This document shows, piece by piece, positions 5,950 to 14,053 of a stretch of 14,559 bases of DNA. Both the position numbers and the translations under genes were made by a program. Every line of letters starts with the position of its first letter. The stretch's first letter is position 1. Under the pieces are notes generated by a model, which saw only the letters and a list, made by a program, of their open reading frames with translations, ran no database searches and was not told where the DNA came from. Source of the stretch: JAYENY01 sp964646075 (GTDB taxonomy: Bacteria > Patescibacteriota > Minisyncoccia > Minisyncoccales > PEYH01); the NCBI GenBank assembly GCA_964646075.1, contig CAZYBZ010000013.1, positions 1-14,559 of the forward strand. The letters are read 5' to 3'.

Positions 5950-7383
5950 ATGATTAAGGCTTATCAAAAATTAGTTATCTTGATATTTCTAACGATATTT
6001 TCTGGGCTTTTTTTATTTTTTAATTTTGTTTTTGCGGAACAGAAATTAGAAAAAATTTGCAAACCATTATCAATAGAAGGCATTGATGACGTCTGTGGGG
6101 AGATGTCTCAAGAAGAATGTCGGTCGCTTTTAAAGAGATGTCTCCAATTCCATCAGGATAGGAGTGACCACTACGAGGGGAGGGTTACGCAAACCCAAAG
6201 AGAGAAGAAAACCTTTCAAAACCAAATATATGTCTTAAGCAGGAGGGTAAGGCAGATGAATAATGAGATCCATAGTAATAACCTGATGATTAAAGGTCTT
6301 AATTTTCAGATTAGCGACACTCGGTCTTCAATAACGATGAGTTCTCAGAAGATGGAGGAGTTAAAAGAAAAATTAGCTGAGTTGCTAAGACAAATTTATA
6401 AACAGGATAGACGTTCAGTACTAGAAGTAATTTTGACCGAAGATAGGTTGTCTGATTTTTTTGACGAGTTGGTTGCTTTGGAATCTTTGAATTTAAGTAA
6501 TCAAGAGCTTCTTAATCGTATCAAAGCCCTTAAAGAGAATTTAGAAAATAAACAAATGTTGCTGGGGGGTGAAAAAGAGGATTTAGAGCAACTGGTAGTA
6601 GTGCGTACTTTACAGAGACAGGAAAACCGGAGATTAAAAGGCGAGCAGGAATGGTTGTTGAGAGAAACTAAGGGAGAAGAGGCTCTCTATCAGAAACATC
6701 TCAGAGAGACCAGGGAAGATGCTGCTAAGATTAGAACAAGAATTCTCGAATTAGTTGGAGTACCAGTAGGAGAACAGCTTCCTTTTGGACAGCTCTTGGA
6801 TATAGCTAAATGGGCTCAGGTTCAAACAGAAATAAGGCCCGCTTTTTTGTTATCTATTATTACACAAGAGTCAGCCCTAGGGAGGAATGTTGGACAGTGC
6901 TACCTTCCTCGTAATCCAGCCGAAAACAAAAGGAGACGAGTAATGGCTGTTCCTCCTCTTTCACGAAGAGACGACGTCTCTCATTTCAGAAATATTACCA
7001 GAGACCTAGGTAAGGACCCATATAAAACCCCAATTTCCTGCCCAATGGCTTTTGGTTTTGGCGGAGCAATGGGTCCAGCTCAATTTATTCCCACAACATG
7101 GATGTCAATTAGAGACGAAGTTGAGGCCATTGTTAATGTCCCTCCTAATCCTTGGAGTATTCAGCACTCTTTCTTGGCTTCTGCTCTATATTTAAGAAGG
7201 CTTGGAGGGACTAAGAACGAACTCCGTTCAGCTATGAGATATTTTTCTGGCAATCGATGGACGGCATGGGAGGAGCGTTTTTATGGGAGACCAGTGATTG
7301 AAAGAGCTAATTGCCTTCAAGTATTCATTGACCACGGGACAATGACAAGAAGATGTGATGGCTTAATTTTTATCCCCAAATAA
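5950..7383 (+). CDS. Secreted coiled-coil lytic transglycosylase
   Basis: The protein probably cleaves glycan strands of peptidoglycan outside the membrane. Residues 7-29 form a signal peptide or membrane anchor ending VFAEQ. A cysteine-containing segment (C37, C49, C57, C64) follows, then a long coiled coil (about 75-265) like those of PcsB/EnvC-type hydrolase regulators, including VLEVILTEDRLSDFFDEL. The C-terminal domain (about 280-465) has SLT/MltB-type transglycosylase motifs: ITQESALG with likely catalytic E307, GGAMGPAQFIPTTW (371-384), ALYLRRLGG and AMRYFSGN. Two more cysteines (C317, C364) flank an insertion between the first two motifs and might form a disulfide. It begins 12 bases after rplY with no Shine-Dalgarno site, only an A-run. 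The coiled coil fused to the catalytic domain suggests a self-regulated or divisome-tethered enzyme; this is inference. Confidence 0.87.
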   Translation: MIKAYQKLVILIFLTIFSGLFLFFNFVFAEQKLEKICKPLSIEGIDDVCGEMSQEECRSLLKRCLQFHQDRSDHYEGRVTQTQREKKTFQNQIYVLSRRVRQMNNEIHSNNLMIKGLNFQISDTRSSITMSSQKMEELKEKLAELLRQIYKQDRRSVLEVILTEDRLSDFFDELVALESLNLSNQELLNRIKALKENLENKQMLLGGEKEDLEQLVVVRTLQRQENRRLKGEQEWLLRETKGEEALYQKHLRETREDAAKIRTRILELVGVPVGEQLPFGQLLDIAKWAQVQTEIRPAFLLSIITQESALGRNVGQCYLPRNPAENKRRRVMAVPPLSRRDDVSHFRNITRDLGKDPYKTPISCPMAFGFGGAMGPAQFIPTTWMSIRDEVEAIVNVPPNPWSIQHSFLASALYLRRLGGTKNELRSAMRYFSGNRWTAWEERFYGRPVIERANCLQVFIDHGTMTRRCDGLIFIPK

Positions 7384-7447
7384 ATCTTAAATGGCTAGAG
7401 GAGCAGTTTAAGATTAGTTCGGGAGAGGAAGCAGGGGATCGGATCCC
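7383..7447. terminator. Convergent-gene hairpins between transglycosylase and prfA
   Basis: Two stems lie in the 67-base gap: AATCTTAAA (7383-7391) with TTTAAGATT (7407-7415), and a compact GGGATC/GATCCC palindrome at 7435-7447 followed by TCTTTAAT. Neither has a classic U-run, but both could stop transcripts from either strand. Confidence 0.35.
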
Positions 7448-7450
7448 TCT

Positions 7451-8497
7451 TTAATGATAAAACTTGTTTAATTCATCAATAATCTGATTTAATTCTCCTG
7501 ACATTATTATTTCTAAATTATGCCAGGTTTTTTTAATTCGATGATCAGTCACTCGATTTTGAGGGAAGTTATAGGTTCTGATTTTCTCTGCTCTCTTGGC
7601 TTGACCAATTTGATTTTTTCTCTTTGTGCCCATTTTTTTCATTTCTTCTTCTGTCTGTTGGTCAAGAATCTTTGCTTGTAACAGAGAGAGGGCATTTTCT
7701 TTATTTTGAAGTTGGTTCCTTTCGTTTTGAGAATTAACGACAAGACCTGTTGGAATATGAGTAATTCTTATGGCGGTTTCTCTTTTGTTGACATTCTGTC
7801 CCCCTGGACCAGATGACCTGTAAGTGTCAATCTGTAAATCTTCTAGCTTGACTTGAAGCTGAGTCTTGGTTGGCTTTATTAAAATAGCGACTGAAGCTGT
7901 TGAGGTGTGAATTCTCCCTTGTTTGTCTGTAGACGGGATCCTCTGGACTCGATGAACACCAGCTTCCTGTTTCATCTTTGAGAAAACGCTTGACCCAGAA
8001 ACCTGGAAGGCTATTTCCTTACATCCGCCCAATTCAGTTCGATGAACATTTAATATCTTTGTTTGCCAGTTTTGGATTTCGGCATACTTAGAATACATAT
8101 TGTACAAATCATTGGCGAAGATAGCAGCCTCATCGCCTCCGGCGCCAGCTCTGATCTCGACTATTATTGACCTTGGCCCCTCTTCGTTCCCATTGGGTTC
8201 TTCCAAGATTTTTTTTATTTTTCTTTCAATGGTTTGTTTTTCTTTTAAAAGTTTTAGTTTTTCTTCTTGAGCTAGAGAAATAAGATCTATATCTTTCGTA
8301 GTGATAAGAATTTTTTCAACCTCATCTATTTGTTGATTTATGCTTTCCAAGTCTTTTTGCTTTTTAACGATTAACTCATAAGTTTCTTTTTGTTTTTTAA
8401 GCTTACCTATTTTTTCCCAATTTGAAGAAATCTCAGCTTGTTTGAGCTTTTTTATAATCTCTTGATATTCAGATTGAATTTTTATAGGAATAACCAC
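7451..8497 (-). CDS. prfA: Peptide chain release factor 1
   Basis: RF1 reads UAA and UAG stop codons and triggers release of the finished peptide on the ribosome. The catalytic GGQ is at residues 232-234 (SSGPGGQNVN) and the codon-recognition PxT motif is PST at 188-190 (RIPSTDKQGRIHTS), which marks RF1 and not RF2 (SPF). The acidic AGAGGDEAA motif at 117-125 is also present. The length of 348 aa is normal. The start is GTG at 8497; the only nearby upstream ATG in frame is followed by a stop within three codons. No Shine-Dalgarno site, but a run of A's directly precedes GTG. It lies downstream of rpmE, a common pairing. Most stops here are TAA or TAG, in keeping with use of RF1. Confidence 0.97.
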   Translation of the reverse strand: MVIPIKIQSEYQEIIKKLKQAEISSNWEKIGKLKKQKETYELIVKKQKDLESINQQIDEVEKILITTKDIDLISLAQEEKLKLLKEKQTIERKIKKILEEPNGNEEGPRSIIVEIRAGAGGDEAAIFANDLYNMYSKYAEIQNWQTKILNVHRTELGGCKEIAFQVSGSSVFSKMKQEAGVHRVQRIPSTDKQGRIHTSTASVAILIKPTKTQLQVKLEDLQIDTYRSSGPGGQNVNKRETAIRITHIPTGLVVNSQNERNQLQNKENALSLLQAKILDQQTEEEMKKMGTKRKNQIGQAKRAEKIRTYNFPQNRVTDHRIKKTWHNLEIIMSGELNQIIDELNKFYH

Positions 8498-8513
8498 TTT
8501 TTTATTCTAACAT

Positions 8514-8539
8514 AAAAACAGCCGAAGTTAGCTGTTTTT
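8514..8539 (-). terminator. Hairpin between rpmE and prfA
   Basis: AAAAACAGC (8514-8522) and GCTGTTTTT (8531-8539) pair perfectly over 9 bp with an 8-base loop. On the minus strand it lies 12 bases after the rpmE stop and 16 bases before the prfA GTG, with its U-tract inside the stem. It could reduce read-through from rpmE to prfA. Confidence 0.5.
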
Positions 8540-8551
8540 ATTGTTCTAAGA

Positions 8552-8776
8552 TTATTTTTTTTTGATTGATTTTTTCTTTGCCATTCGCTCCTTAAATTTT
8601 TGAACCTGCCCCATGCTGTCAATTAATTTTTCTTTACCAGTATAGAAAGAGTGGCAAGCGAAACAGACTTCCGTCTCGATACTTTCTTTAGTTGAGCCAA
8701 CTTCAAAAATATTTCCACAAGAACATTGGACTTTTATTTTTGAATAATATTTAGGATGAATATCTTTTTTTGCCAT
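8552..8776 (-). CDS. rpmE: Large-subunit ribosomal protein bL31, zinc-binding form
   Basis: bL31 bridges the two ribosomal subunits. Four cysteines in CSC (C18, C20) and CFAC (C38, C41) identify the zinc-containing form. The start MAKKDIHPKYY is typical of the family, and the lysine-rich tail (MAKKKSIKKK) ends a normal-length protein of 74 aa. A consensus-like promoter lies only 10 bases from the ATG, so the mRNA is nearly leaderless. prfA follows on the same strand. There is no Shine-Dalgarno site. Confidence 0.97.
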   Translation of the reverse strand: MAKKDIHPKYYSKIKVQCSCGNIFEVGSTKESIETEVCFACHSFYTGKEKLIDSMGQVQKFKERMAKKKSIKKK

Positions 8777-8786
8777 AATTATCTAT

Positions 8787-8814
8787 ATACTATCAAAATT
8801 AATCTAAATGTCAA
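8787..8814 (-). promoter_or_regulatory. Promoter for rpmE-prfA, near-leaderless
   Basis: On the minus strand TTGACA (8814-8809) is followed after 16 bases by TAGTAT (8792-8787); TATATA three bases further is an alternative -10. Transcription would begin about 0-4 bases before the rpmE ATG (8776). Confidence 0.6.
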
Positions 8815-8870
8815 CACAAACTTGTTGTTTAGTGCGACAGGGATGATGGATAAAGGCGAGAGGATCTTAC

Positions 8871-8899
8871 TTGATTTAATTTTAATATGGTGATATATT
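8871..8899 (+). promoter_or_regulatory. Promoter for rpsB, leaderless
   Basis: TTGATT (8871-8876) and TATATT (8894-8899) are separated by exactly 17 bases. Only six bases lie between the -10 box and the rpsB ATG at 8906, so the start codon would be at or next to the +1 base. Confidence 0.6.
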
Positions 8900-8905
8900 T
8901 ATTTT

Positions 8906-9634
8906 ATGATAGAAGCAAAAAAGAAAATAATTAAAAAGAGTGGTTTTGGCATTGATATTGAAGAGATGACTAAAGCGGGTGTTTATTTCGGGCATCGGGT
9001 TTCAAAATGTCATCCTAAAATGAAACCCTATGTTTTAGGAGTTAAAGGTAGCGACCATATTAATGTTATTGACCTTGAGAAAACAAAAGAGTTTTTTATT
9101 AAGGCCTTAGACTATATTAAGGGGCTTATTCAGGAGGATAAAGTCATATTATTTGTTGGGACAAAAATTCCGACACGTAAATTGATTCAAGAAACTGCCA
9201 AAGAATGTGGCTTACCATATGTCGTTGAAAGATGGATCGGTGGCACGATTACTAATTTCCAAATCATTAGAGAAAGAATTGATTATTTTAAGGATTTAGA
9301 AAAGAAAAAAGTTAGCGGAGAGCTAGAGAAGTATACGAAAAAAGAACGATTAGAGTTTGACAGAGAGATAGAGAGGCTAAATAAGAAATTTGGAGGTATC
9401 AAAGAAATGGAGAAGCTTCCTGATGTGTTGTTTGTTTTGGATATGAAAAAAGATTCCTTAGCCGTCAGAGAAGCAAGCAAGAAGGGGATTCCTATTATTG
9501 CTATTGCCGATACCAACGTAGACCCAACTTTGGTTGAGTATTCGATTCCTGCCAATGATGACGCTATAAGCTCGGTGAGATACATATTAGATAAAGTAAA
9601 AAAAGTTATCTTAGACAATAGTTCTAAAAAATAA
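8906..9634 (+). CDS. rpsB: Small-subunit ribosomal protein uS2
   Basis: uS2 sits on the back of the 30S subunit and helps recruit bS1. Family motifs are clear: MTKAGVYFGHRVSKCHPKMKPY, INVIDLEKT, FVGTKIPTRKLIQE, ERWIGGTITNF, the central coiled-coil arm rich in K and E (about residues 130-165), then LPDVLFVLDMKKD and the ending IPANDDAISSVRYIL. The length of 242 aa is normal. The N-terminus carries about 18 extra residues (MIEAKKKIIKKSGFGID) before the conserved start; the promoter spacing supports the ATG at 8906. tsf follows after one base, the classical rpsB-tsf operon. No Shine-Dalgarno site precedes the gene. Confidence 0.97.
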   Translation: MIEAKKKIIKKSGFGIDIEEMTKAGVYFGHRVSKCHPKMKPYVLGVKGSDHINVIDLEKTKEFFIKALDYIKGLIQEDKVILFVGTKIPTRKLIQETAKECGLPYVVERWIGGTITNFQIIRERIDYFKDLEKKKVSGELEKYTKKERLEFDREIERLNKKFGGIKEMEKLPDVLFVLDMKKDSLAVREASKKGIPIIAIADTNVDPTLVEYSIPANDDAISSVRYILDKVKKVILDNSSKK

Positions 9635-9635
9635 T

Positions 9636-10214
9636 ATGATTGATAAAATTAAACAACTTCGTCAAGAAACTGGCGTCTCTCTTGATTTGTGCAAGAAAGC
9701 CCTTAAAGAAACAGAAGGTAATATCGTAAAGGCAAAAGAAGCTTTACGAAAATGGGGTCAGGATTTAGCTGGCAGAAGAGGGGGGAAATTGACCAGTGAA
9801 GGCATTATAGAGGCATATATTCATTCTAATAAGAAAATCGGAGTCTTGATTGACTTAAGATGTGAAACCGATTTTGTAGCTCGCAATAAAGATTTTCAAA
9901 ATTTGGCGCATGAGATTGCTTTACATACGGCGGCAACGAATCCCCGTTATATGAGCTACGAAGATATCCCAGGAGAGGTAGTTGAAAAGGAAAAAGAGAT
10001 ATATAGAGAACAATTAGCAAAAGATAATAAGTCAGAAGAAGTGATGGAAAAGATTATTCAAGGTAAACTTGAGAAGTTTATAAAGAGCGTCTGCTTGCTT
10101 TCTCAGCCTTACGTGAAAGATGGGGCAAAAACTATTCAAGACTTGGTTAATGAGTCTATCTCTAGATTAGGGGAGAACATTGTTCTCAATCAGTTTAAGA
10201 GAATAGAAATTTAA
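9636..10214 (+). CDS. tsf: Elongation factor Ts (short form)
   Basis: EF-Ts regenerates EF-Tu-GTP by promoting GDP release. The N-terminal UBA-like domain (residues 1-45, TGVSLDLCKKALKETEGNIVKAKEALRKWG) and the core motif RCETDFVARN with TDFV at 78-81 are intact. At 192 aa it is much shorter than E. coli EF-Ts (283 aa), in the range of short forms that lack part of the second core subdomain. It begins one base after the rpsB stop, so translation is likely coupled; the upstream bases are only A-rich. Confidence 0.96.
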   Translation: MIDKIKQLRQETGVSLDLCKKALKETEGNIVKAKEALRKWGQDLAGRRGGKLTSEGIIEAYIHSNKKIGVLIDLRCETDFVARNKDFQNLAHEIALHTAATNPRYMSYEDIPGEVVEKEKEIYREQLAKDNKSEEVMEKIIQGKLEKFIKSVCLLSQPYVKDGAKTIQDLVNESISRLGENIVLNQFKRIEI

Positions 10215-10255
10215 AATTTATTTTATCTCGCAAAAAATAAGGAGAAAACCTTTAT

Positions 10256-10585
10256 ATGTTTAATTTATTATTTTTAATTATTTTGGTTATTAGTTTTGGC
10301 GGAATGCTTTTTATAGTTATTAAGAGGTGGCCAGAATTACGAGCAATAAAAATTTTATCCTCCTCTGTCCATCAAAAATCACTCAATCAAAGAGTTAAAG
10401 AAAAAGTAAAGGGATTAGCTCCAGTTGGGAGTCTTGGCGTTGAAAAGCTTATAAAAAAATCTCTTATTAAGACTAAGATTATTTTTATGAAGGGGGAGAG
10501 AGGGGTTGATCGTTGTCTACGTCGAGTTTCCTATTCTCAAAAATTTAAAGATGATTATTGGGAGAAGATGAATAAGAAAAAATAG
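10256..10585 (+). CDS. Small membrane protein of unknown function (109 aa)
   Basis: One N-terminal membrane helix (residues 2-22, FNLLFLIILVISFGGMLFIVI) is followed by a strongly basic cytoplasmic region (KRVKEKVKGLAPVGSLGVEKLIKKS, then RCLRRVSYSQKFKDDYWEKMNKKK). No named family is recognised. It is the one gene here with an SD-like sequence (AAGGAG, 10240-10245), but it sits 10 bases or more from the ATG and the window's 16S has no CCUCC to pair with it. It lies 41 bases after tsf and just 2 bases before tRNA-Thr, so it appears to belong to the rpsB-tsf transcript. Confidence 0.75.
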   Translation: MFNLLFLIILVISFGGMLFIVIKRWPELRAIKILSSSVHQKSLNQRVKEKVKGLAPVGSLGVEKLIKKSLIKTKIIFMKGERGVDRCLRRVSYSQKFKDDYWEKMNKKK

Positions 10586-10587
10586 TT

Positions 10588-10659
10588 GCCGAGGTAGCTC
10601 AATGGCAGAGCAACGCATTTGTAATGCGTAGGTTGGGGGTTCAAGTCCTCTCCTCGGCT
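10588..10659 (+). tRNA. tRNA-Thr (anticodon TGT)
   Basis: A full cloverleaf of 72 bases: acceptor GCCGAGG/CCTCGGC, D-stem GCTC/GAGC, anticodon stem ACGCA/TGCGT with loop TTTGTAA (TGT at positions 34-36), T-loop TTCAAGT, discriminator T. The 3' CCA is not encoded. It begins two bases after the stop of the preceding gene and ends four bases before the convergent ROK stop codon. Confidence 0.95.
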
Positions 10660-10663
10660 CTGT

Positions 10664-11608
10664 TTATTGGAAAGGATAAGGTAACTTAAAAACTAGTCCG
10701 GCCGCTCCAAAAAGAGTGGTTTTTTCTTTTAAGGGGGAGGCAATGATTTCGGGAGGAGTAAGGTATTTATCAATATTTTTTTTAATATAAGGGAGAATAA
10801 ATTTTTTATTATTTAAGAATACTGCGCCGCCAAGAATAATAATTTCTGGGTTATAGGCAACAATGACGTTGGAGACACCTCTGGCATTTATCTGTCCGAC
10901 TTCTTTAAGAAACTTTAAGGCAGTGCTGTCCTCTTTCATAGCTAAGTTAAAAATGTCTTTTGCGGTTTTAATTGAATTTTTCTTTTTTATTTCATTATAC
11001 CTTAGCCAATGATTAAAAAAGTGAGGTAGGTTTCTACCAGAACAATATGCCTCCCAGTGGCCGTGTCCTTTTTTACAACTGCACAAAAGATTATATTTTG
11101 TGTCCACAATGAAATGTCCGACTTCTACGGCGTTGTGATTATGTCCGCTTAGAAGATGATTGTCCACAATCGCTCCGCCACCAATACCAGAGGAGATAGT
11201 GATATAAACTAAATTTTTGTATTTTTTGCCGCCGCCAAAAATTTTCTCTCCCCAAACAGCAGCGGTACAATCATTGGCTAAATAAATTGGTAAAGAGAAA
11301 TATTTTTTTAAGAGTTTTATTAGGGGAATTTTCTTGAAAGGAATATTTGGAGAGTCAAGAACCTTTTCTGATTTATAGTCTAAGGGTCCAATAGAGCTAA
11401 TTCCGATTCCAGCGATTTCTTTTTTGGATTGGCCCTGAAGCAAGAGATTAACTAGGTCAATAATTTTTTCTGTAACGATTACTCCCGAGTCTCCAGTTTT
11501 AGGGGTTTCTGTTTTTAAATACTTTAAAAATTTGCCGTTTTTTGAGATTATGGCAACTCGCAAACTTGAAGCGCCCAAGTCAATAGCAACTGCTAAATCT
11601 TTTTTCAT
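10664..11608 (-). CDS. ROK-family sugar kinase (glucokinase-like)
   Basis: ROK proteins phosphorylate sugars such as glucose, N-acetylglucosamine or N-acetylmannosamine using ATP. The phosphate-binding AIDLGASS (residues 8-15), the catalytic aspartate in LANDCTA (D113), the ISSGIGGGAIVDN motif (138-150) and the sugar-binding VEVGH (161-165) are all present. The zinc motif reads CSCKKGHGHWEAYCSG (176-191): relative to the usual CxCGxxGCxExxxSG the third cysteine is histidine and one residue is inserted. No N-terminal helix-turn-helix, so it is an enzyme and not a NagC-type repressor. Length 314 aa is normal. No Shine-Dalgarno site. The exact sugar cannot be assigned. Convergent with tRNA-Thr. 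Confidence 0.9.
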   Translation of the reverse strand: MKKDLAVAIDLGASSLRVAIISKNGKFLKYLKTETPKTGDSGVIVTEKIIDLVNLLLQGQSKKEIAGIGISSIGPLDYKSEKVLDSPNIPFKKIPLIKLLKKYFSLPIYLANDCTAAVWGEKIFGGGKKYKNLVYITISSGIGGGAIVDNHLLSGHNHNAVEVGHFIVDTKYNLLCSCKKGHGHWEAYCSGRNLPHFFNHWLRYNEIKKKNSIKTAKDIFNLAMKEDSTALKFLKEVGQINARGVSNVIVAYNPEIIILGGAVFLNNKKFILPYIKKNIDKYLTPPEIIASPLKEKTTLFGAAGLVFKLPYPFQ

Positions 11609-11723
11609 AAAACGACAAATAATTATTGGCTAAAATAACGGTTATTAATGAATGATTAATCAAGAATAATCGCTTATTTTTTATTTTAACATTTTTGGCC
11701 GCTTTGGGGAACAGAGCATGCGG

Positions 11724-11751
11724 TTGACATATCTTTTTTATCTGATAAGAT
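11724..11751 (+). promoter_or_regulatory. Candidate upstream promoter (P1) of the 16S unit
   Basis: TTGACA (11724-11729) and TAAGAT (11746-11751) are 16 bases apart. It lies 138 bases upstream of the second promoter, a spacing like tandem rRNA promoters. The 285 bases from 11609 to 11895 otherwise hold no credible gene; a 29-codon frame at 11786-11875 is noted but not called. Confidence 0.5.
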
Positions 11752-11861
11752 GCAATTATACAAGGAGAAAGTAGGGTCAAAGAATATGAGGTTACTGAGT
11801 TTTTCCTCTTTTCTTACGGGCGTTGTTTTACGGCAAGGCCTATTGTTCATCTTGCTTTCAC

Positions 11862-11889
11862 TTGACAAATTTTGAAAAACGAATACAAT
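11862..11889 (+). promoter_or_regulatory. Main 16S rRNA promoter (P2)
   Basis: Perfect TTGACA (11862-11867), 16-base spacer, TACAAT (11884-11889). Transcription would start near 11896, giving a leader of about 115 bases before mature 16S. Confidence 0.65.
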
Positions 11890-11949
11890 TTAGACATATT
11901 GTAGATTGGCAAGAACTTTAATAATTGAATAGTAAGTATGAATATGAGT

Positions 11950-11974
11950 GAATTCTTAGAGTTGTTCCGATTAT
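11950..11974 (+). other. 5' arm of the 16S processing stem
   Basis: These 25 bases pair with 13699-13723 beyond the 3' end of 16S without a mismatch, including two G-U pairs. This is the long-range stem expected as an RNase III substrate for release of pre-16S. Confidence 0.8.
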
Positions 11975-11975
11975 C

Positions 11976-12008
11976 TTGCCCGCAATGCTACACATAGCAT
12001 TGCAGGCG
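11976..12008 (+). other. Leader hairpin just upstream of mature 16S
   Basis: GCAATGCTA (11982-11990) pairs perfectly with TAGCATTGC (11995-12003) around a CACA loop, and the flanking TTGCC/GGCGA extend it by five more pairs past a mismatch. It probably helps folding or processing of the 5' end. Confidence 0.6.
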
Positions 12009-12011
12009 AAT

Positions 12012-13587
<1,576 letters not shown>

Positions 13588-13698
13588 TTTATTCTATTTT
13601 ATATAGAATAAAGAGTCGGCTAATGTTGAAAACTGAGAATTCTATTTTCAACATTAAAGATGTTAATCGAGTCATCTCAAAAATCGATTGTTTGATTA

Positions 13699-13723
13699 AT
13701 AATCGGAGCAACTTTAAGAATTC
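13699..13723 (+). other. 3' arm of the 16S processing stem
   Basis: Pairs over 25 bases with 11950-11974 (two G-U pairs, no mismatch). Between the 16S end and this arm are two further hairpins: ATTCTAT/ATAGAAT (13590-13608) and an 11-bp stem AATGTTGAAAA/TTTTCAACATT (13622-13656). Confidence 0.8.
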
Positions 13724-13726
13724 AAC

Positions 13727-13753
13727 ACAAAAAGCGCTAATGGCGCTTTTTGT
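13727..13753 (+). terminator. Terminator of the 16S unit
   Basis: ACAAAAAGCGC (13727-13737) pairs perfectly with GCGCTTTTTGT (13743-13753) around a 5-base loop, the T-tract being part of the stem. It lies four bases after the processing stem, so the 16S transcript appears to end here. Being nearly symmetrical it would also work on the other strand. Confidence 0.75.
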
Positions 13754-13761
13754 ATTTCAAG

Positions 13762-13790
13762 TTGATAATTTGAATCTTATTTGTTATTAT
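13762..13790 (+). promoter_or_regulatory. Promoter for tRNA-Ile
   Basis: TTGATA (13762-13767) and TATTAT (13785-13790) separated by exactly 17 bases, placing the start near 13797, about 40 bases before the tRNA. It follows directly after the 16S terminator, so the tRNA is probably transcribed on its own. Confidence 0.5.
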
Positions 13791-13836
13791 GTGATAAGAT
13801 AATCAAGAGAATAGTATTTCAGTGAAAAAAGTATGC

Positions 13837-13908
13837 GGGTGTGTAGTTCAGTGGTAGAACGCCATTCTGATAAAATGGAGGTCGGAGGTTCAACTCCTCC
13901 CACACCCA
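13837..13908 (+). tRNA. tRNA-Ile (anticodon GAT)
   Basis: Complete 72-base cloverleaf: acceptor GGGTGTG/CACACCC, D-stem GTTC/GAAC, anticodon stem CCATT/AATGG with loop CTGATAA (GAT at 34-36), T-stem GGAGG/CCTCC with loop TTCAACT, discriminator A. CCA is not encoded. tRNA-Ile(GAT) is the tRNA classically found between 16S and 23S; here it follows 16S but beyond a terminator, and no tRNA-Ala or 23S appears next. Confidence 0.96.
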
Positions 13909-13938
13909 AGGGTAAAGAATATTGTGAAAAAATAGGGT

Positions 13939-13966
13939 TTGAAAAAATAATTTATTAAGATAGAAT
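13939..13966 (+). promoter_or_regulatory. Promoter for the DUF5667-type gene
   Basis: TTGAAA (13939-13944), 16-base spacer, TAGAAT (13961-13966). Transcription would begin near 13973, giving a leader of about 80 bases before the ATG at 14054. Confidence 0.5.
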
Positions 13967-14053
13967 AAAGCTAAGAAAATAAACGAATTTCTCTTTCGCC
14001 AAAAAGGCTAAAGATCGATAGATGAGATATATAAAAAGTAACCACCTAAAATT

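Noticed and set aside
9283..9618. Long minus-strand frame inside rpsB (also similar frames inside murC, tsf and ROK)
   Set aside because: These are antisense shadows of well-recognised genes with no family features of their own.
11640..11680. Palindromic AT-rich sequences upstream of the ROK gene (AATAACGGTTATT and ATTAAT repeats) as an operator
   Set aside because: Such palindromes are common in AT-rich DNA and no regulator or convincing promoter is tied to them.
11786..11875. 29-codon frame in the 16S upstream region with an AGGAG-like sequence
   Set aside because: It is very short, its end overlaps the main 16S promoter, and the AGGAG is about 20 bases away and has no anti-SD partner; more likely chance.
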